From Limnoperna fortunei (lineage: Eukaryota; Mollusca; Bivalvia; Mytilida; Modiolidae): a stretch of 64,000 nt of DNA. The first letter of the stretch is position 1. Each line of letters starts with the position of its first letter. The notes beneath the pieces were generated by a model. It saw only the letters and a program-made list of their open reading frames with translations. It ran no database searches and was not told where the DNA came from. The translations under genes and the position numbers were made by a program. Below are positions 59,295-64,000 of the stretch, piece by piece. The DNA is taken from the NCBI GenBank assembly GCA_944474755.1, contig OX104123.1, positions 68,007,898 through 68,071,897 on the forward strand. Direction: 5' to 3'.

Positions 59295-62200
59295 GTAAGA
59301 TGTTCTGTTGGTTAAAATTTGTGATAGTGTTTGAACGCGGACAAACAAAAGTTGTAATGATATCCAGCAATTTGAATCGTAAGTAGTGTTCTTTTCCTTC
59401 TTCATACTTATTACAAGCAAAAAACTATTTATTGAAGGGCTTAATAGCGCTAGAAGGTACCCGTATCAGGACATTTAAAACAACAGATAATCTTTTTGAT
59501 ATAATGTCAATCAATTGGTGTACATTTTAATGATTGAATGAAAAATATGGTCTTTGTGTTAAATGTTTGCTTATAGAGATTGTTTGTGGTTTGAATGAAG
59601 TTTAACGCCACTTTCAGCAATTTTTCAGCTATTTCATGGCGTCCAGTTTTTATTGGGGAGAAAGCCGGAGTACCGGAGAAAACTCCCGACCTGCGGTAGG
59701 AAAACTGGCAATCCTTGTCAAATAAGATTGGAGTCGAGTACACCCTGCCCACAGTGAGAATCGAACCAGCAATCTCAGTGTTGGCAGACCACGTGATCAA
59801 TAGTAGACGAACTAACTTAACCACTCGGCCACCGAGACCCCTGCTTATAGAGAAATAACCATTCAAAAGTTGCTAAAAAATGGTATTTTTGTGCTAAAAA
59901 TTACCTCCCTTGTTGAAAAATGTTATTTTCCGTTTTTTGTCCTATACTGAACTCGTTTATGCGAAAACTTTGTATTTCAACCATTGATAAAGTGAAGTAA
60001 TCTATTTTGCGATTTTCAAAAAAAACATGGCGGATGATGTCATGCATTCCCTTAAATACTGATACGTAGCAATAAAATGTTATTAATACTGTTTTAAATA
60101 ATATTTATAGAAAGATTTGTTGTACGCTGTCATTTGGAACATACAGAGACAAAAAGTCGAAGAGGACACGTACATTGTCCATTTTGCGGAAAGACCATTG
60201 TACGGAAAGGTGCAGCTGGACAACATGTAGACAAGTGTTGCCACAGGAGTTCAAATGTAAAAGAAGTACATAACAGGTAAGATAAATAGACTGATTTGAA
60301 TGTGTTATTTTATTAGTTTTTAGGCTTTCAATAACATGCATGGAATCAGATAGAAATAAAATTGTTTAATTACGACTAAATTGACATCAATTATTAAACT
60401 CTTTGTAATAACCATATTAGATTACATACGTTAAACATCTGTGTAATTGTAACTAATAAAATGTGAACACTCCATTCTTTACAGCATTTTTAGTCATTTT
60501 CATACACTACAATTTTTTTTTCAACATTTAGGGACGTAGTATGTCAAGAAAGTGATGCTACCAAAAACATCAGAGTTACAAATAGCGATAACTTATCAGA
60601 AGTAGAGTCACATTATGAACACAACTACAGGTTAGTAAAAAAAAACTATAAGAAAAACTACACAAACTGCTTCTTCCTCAAATATTAGGTCACAATGGCA
60701 CTATGTGACAAGGATTCTGAGAAAGTATCATCGAATTTCATTTTGTGGTGTAAGTAAAGGTAAAGCTGCGGATAAAACATGAGTACTCCCTGTTATAGCC
60801 GACTGACGGACGAAAGCGGGATTTAATGAGAAAAATATTACCTGTACATTACTTAACTTTTGTTTCAGAACAGGAATTCCCTTTGACGTGTTTTTGTTTG
60901 GAAAAACCAGTATTCTTTTTAAAAAAAAAGTTTCTTGATATGAAGAACACCATTTGGTACTGAAGCCCGTTAGTGCCATGTTGTGTTTTATTTTTAAGTC
61001 GTTATAACGACTTACTTACTCGTCATAACGACTTAGCTTACTCGTATTTGTGAATTTTGTGATATGCAATATATTGGTGATGAGTTTCAATGTTTGTTTG
61101 AATGTAAATTTTCTCTATTGAAAGAAATTGATTGTTACCAAAAGATTAATTTAAACATACAAGTACTTTAAAATGAATAGACTTGTTCAACTCTAATTAT
61201 TTTAAAACATGGTGAATATTGCTAAGCTTTGTAAGATTATACTTACTGTTGTAAATTAATAGAAGTAAATTAATGATCTACATAATCAGTATTATATTGC
61301 CTTCCTAATTTCATGCTGTGTTTATGTGTTTGTATTCAACATACCGCAGTTGGGGTCATTGAAAAATAAAAAGTCCAAGTTCAAGTTTAAAATTGGAAAT
61401 GATATGAAGAGTTATAATAATGCGAAAAAATCAAGTAAAGAGTTAGTATTCCCATCATGGTAACGGTAAGTCGTTATAACGAGATAGTAAGTCGTTATAA
61501 CGAGTAAGCTAAGTGGTTATAACGAGTAAGCTAAGTCGTTATAACCAGTAAGCTAAGTCATTGTAACGGGTAAACTAAGTCGTTATAACCAGTAAGTTAA
61601 ATCGTTATAATGAGTAAGCTAAGTCGTTAAAACCAGTAAGCTAAGTCGTTATAACGAGTAACTAAGTCATTATAACGAGTAAGGTAAGTAGTTATAACCA
61701 GTAAGCTAAGTCGTTATAATGAAGCTAAGTCGTTATAACCATTAATCTAAGTCGTTATAACGACTTAAAAAACATGACACTAACGGGCTTCCGTAACTTG
61801 GCAATAAAACGTCAGACGAATAGATTTTAATTCCGGTTTTTTCTCTCTTTGTTCAGTAATGTTCTCCCTAATGGGTGAGATATATTGCTTTTGGGTTGTA
61901 CGTGGTTTGATTAGATTTTTTTTAAAGAAGTTAAATTGTGCCCTCTGATTAGGATTTTTTTAGCAAAAATTGTGTACTCGCAACGCCGATTATCGGCGTT
62001 TTTTTTGGGGGGGGGGGGGTCACAACAATCTTCATTTTTTCTTCTTATTAAAGTATACCACCCCGAAATACTTGCTCATACAACCATCTCGCAAAACTCA
62101 AAACAACCCTATTTTACCTTCCTTCTAAGACAATATCCAACGACGTGGTAGAAGTAGTTTCAAAAACGTATAAACAACAATCACAGCGTTAAGCAAAGCA

Positions 62201-64000
62201 TCCACGTGGACGGAATTAATTTGTTTAAATTTATTTTGTTTTAGTGTACATAATGATAAAAGATCACTTCTGACGTCAAAATACAAACAGACGCTTGCAG
62301 AAAGTCCTTGTCGGTAAGCTTTATTTGTCACTTCCTTCTGACACAAGTTTTTTTTCACAGCAATATTAGGACACCAGATTGATATTGCACAAGTATTATT
62401 TCACAAATTTATAATACTGTCTAAGTATTGTGACAACCATATAATATATCTTTCCAGTGGATTTCTGAAAAATCAGAAATACAGGGTTAATATAAAAAAT
62501 TTATATATACGTCGACAAATTAAGCCCAACACTGTTAGAATTAGATTTTTAACACTGTCAAATTTGTGCTTACCCTGAACGGGATTCGAATATATATATC
62601 GATTTGATTTGCATTTATATATACATGTATTATTAGGACTTTTGTTTGTACACACCTGAAGATTGTTTGTAAACATGAAAGCGCTAGTGTAAATACAGAA
62701 CAAAGACTCTGGTTATGTTTTACTGTTATTGGACACATATATAACAACTATAAAAGTGTAATTTTTCAGACAAATATATATATATATTGATTAACAAGAT
62801 AACCAATTCACATTTAAACAGACATAAACATTTATATAAAATAAAACGTTTCAACCCGAAAAGGTGCAATGAAGAATGTTATAAGTTACTAGAAGCTATT
62901 GATATTGGATTAAACCATTAAAAAAAAACAATAAAAACAAAAAACAAAAAACAAAAAAATGAAACAAAACGTATTTCAACTGTGTTAATTAGTACGTGAC
63001 AAGGCTAGAAATTTATAGTTGCATTAGTGGCAAAACTCTAATATAATGTGCTTTAAACCTTGATCACACCTGTGATTTATGTGGAAGAACTCGCGACGAG
63101 TAGGGCGCGTCTTGAAGGGAAGATAATTTATATATTTTAGCCTTTGCTGCTGCTCGAGAAGAAATAATGTGACATAAATAGTCATCCCGTTTATATACCG
63201 CAGCCCCCTCCCCCGAATTATTTCTTTATTAATTAACGGTGTGCGAACTCTGAGGTTGTGTTTTTAAGTTTTACTACAAACATGGTGTTTTCCATTTCAA
63301 CAGAAGGTTGGGGTTTTCATCACCTCGTCCGGTTTCCTTCGTTTATAGATTCGTTTAACTTACTTAAACAAAAACAAAAAAAAAAAACAAAAACAAAAAC
63401 AAAAAACAAAAACAAAACAAAAATCAAGAATTTTTATTTTTTTTTAATAAGTATTTTTTCTTAAAGCACGTCCAACATACCTGTGTCAAACAGAAAAAAG
63501 TGTCAGCAGTGCAACAAACTGGTGTCAAAGAAATGGTTTAAATCACACATAAATCTACACAGTAAACCTACAACGGATATAAACCAGAATAGACACCACC
63601 ACACTGTTAACATCGACAAAAATAAAGGAATATATGTTTCTTCAAAAAACCTAAGAGGACCCTTCTCACCCGTCCATTTAAAAAAGATAACCACTGGATT
63701 GGATGCCGGGATATTTTGCGAAAATTTGCAATGTATTCAGGCACAGGAAGCGGCAGCACGAGGTAAAAATCTATCTTTTGAATGTTCTCACGCAAGGTCA
63801 ACCCCGTATGCAAAAGTCAGTGTTCATACTATACTGACAGAACTGTCCTTGAATGAAATGGTAAGGGCGAAAATTATAACTTCGGAAAAATCACTAGCAG
63901 TACAACAGTTAAAAGAAGAAGCAGAATCCGAAAGAAGTCCTTTGGTTGTCTTCATTCCTTTGTCGGAAACCTCAACCTCAAATACAATTTACTGGTCAGT
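59087..64000 (+). CDS. multi-exon zinc-finger protein, 3' incomplete
   Basis: Five exons join in phase: 59087-59294, 60111-60276, 60532-60630, 62245-62313 and 63467-64000 (open at the edge), giving about 358 codons so far. It starts MNENEVFRRVYNNLDEF. Three Zn-finger-like motifs: CPLC-x15-H-x3-H (exon 1), CPFCGKTIVRKGAAGQHVDKC, a CCHC finger (exon 2), and CQQCNKLVSKKWFKSHINLH, a C2H2 finger (exon 5). The long final exon lacks a recognised domain; it contains FCENLQCIQAQEAAARGKN and a SHARSTPYAKV segment. An acceptor-like tttttatctag at 59073 just before the ATG suggests a 5' UTR exon upstream, possibly beyond the satellite. I do not recognise the family. It could be a transposon-derived or a nuclear zinc-finger protein. 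Confidence 0.75.
59580..59841 (-). mobile_element. full-length SINE family A in zinc-finger intron 1
   Basis: A 12-bp target duplication, tgcttatagaga, lies at 59568-59579 and 59842-59853. Head, core and tail are all present, as in the 18394 copy. It has only modest divergence from that copy. Confidence 0.92.
60111..60276 (+). CDS. zinc-finger gene exon 2 (CCHC finger)
   Basis: The acceptor is atatttatag and the donor ag|gtaaga. It encodes ERFVVRCHLEHTETKSRRGH, then CPFCGKTIVRKGAAGQHVDK and CCHRS. It is 166 bp, phase 1 to 2. Confidence 0.78.
60532..60630 (+). CDS. zinc-finger gene exon 3
   Basis: The acceptor is tcaacatttag after a T-run; the donor is ag|gttagt. 99 bp, phase 2-2, hydrophilic (DVVCQESDATKNIRVTNSD...), no motif. 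Confidence 0.65.
60962..61792. mobile_element. MITE carrying an internal gtcgttataac array
   Basis: The terminal inverted repeats gaagcccgttagtg-catgtt (60962 on) and its complement (to 61792) are adjacent to inverted aagtcgttataacgactt blocks. From 61465 to 61770 a 21-22-bp unit (gttataacgagtaagctaag) repeats about 13 times. The region between (61060-61460) has no ORF. It lies in intron 3 of the zinc-finger gene. Confidence 0.8.
62245..62313 (+). CDS. zinc-finger gene exon 4
   Basis: The acceptor is ttttgttttag and the donor cg|gtaagc. 69 bp, phase 2-2, SVHNDKRSLLTSKYKQTLAE and then SPC. It is called on the strong splice sites and exact phase. Confidence 0.65.
62383..62592 (-). mobile_element. 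SINE family B, long copy
   Basis: Read on minus it has attcgaatcccgttcagggt, aatttgacagtgttaaaaat, ctaattctaacag, then attaaccctgtatttctga and ggttgtcacaatacttagac. It contains both body blocks found separately at 33597 and 33938. The 5' head is lost in a (ta)n run. It lies in zinc-finger intron 4. Confidence 0.75.
62913..62965. repeat. A-rich (aaaaac)n
   Basis: Low-complexity run. A similar one at 63364-63425 lies just before the exon 5 acceptor. Confidence 0.85.
63467..64000 (+). CDS. zinc-finger gene exon 5, continues past the window
   Basis: The acceptor is ttttttcttaaag. It opens with a C2H2 finger and stays open for 178 codons to the edge. The C-terminal part is helical-looking and charged (EKSLAVQQLKEEAESERSP). 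Confidence 0.8.

Overview
The window is eukaryotic: AT-rich, intron-containing and very repeat-rich. It is most likely from a mollusc, probably a bivalve. That call is an inference. It rests on many copies of one tRNA-headed SINE whose core, read on the window's minus-oriented copies, contains gaagccggagtacccggaga (the type of element I associate with bivalve genomes), on a metazoan MESD chaperone gene, and on an extracellular ShKT-domain gene. No prokaryotic operon, CRISPR array or viral block is present.

Layout. 1-4125 is a 30-bp minisatellite. 4171-4990 holds a MULE-transposase 3' fragment joined to a decayed SINE. 6572-13449 is a plus-strand gene with at least six exons: two ShKT domains, Thr-rich linkers and a Cys-containing C-terminal domain. 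Its introns hold SINEs, MITEs and several tandem arrays. 15.4-19.4 kb is a 45-bp tandem array split by a SINE. 19.5-23.3 kb is repeats and foldback elements. 23502-29221 is the minus-strand gene for MESD (LRP-receptor chaperone, ending KDEL), reconstructed as five exons. 29.8-31.4 kb is MITE-like elements. 31940-33434 is a dead, 5'-truncated LINE with an exact 16-bp target-site duplication. 33.8-35.4 kb is a recent 0.8-kb tandem duplication carrying tRNA-like SINE heads. 35.4-49 kb is AT-rich and gene-poor. 49.1-58.9 kb is a 155/156-bp satellite with kilobase-scale higher-order duplications. From 59087 to the right edge is a plus-strand zinc-finger gene (five exons seen, open at the window end).

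The most unusual signal is that two tandem arrays have been built out of splice junctions of the genes they sit in. In the ShKT gene, a 51-bp array (17 codons) repeats a 3' splice acceptor at least 17 times. The last eleven are in the same phase as the downstream exon with no stop, so alternative acceptor use would insert n x 17 residues in frame. In MESD, the last 48 bp of exon 3 plus its 5' splice donor are repeated as a 54-bp unit, giving seven extra copies of the exon end and its GT donor inside the following intron. Transcript data would decide whether either ladder is used.

The three genes show no sign of working together. They are separate eukaryotic loci, and most of the rest of the window is mobile-element and satellite DNA.
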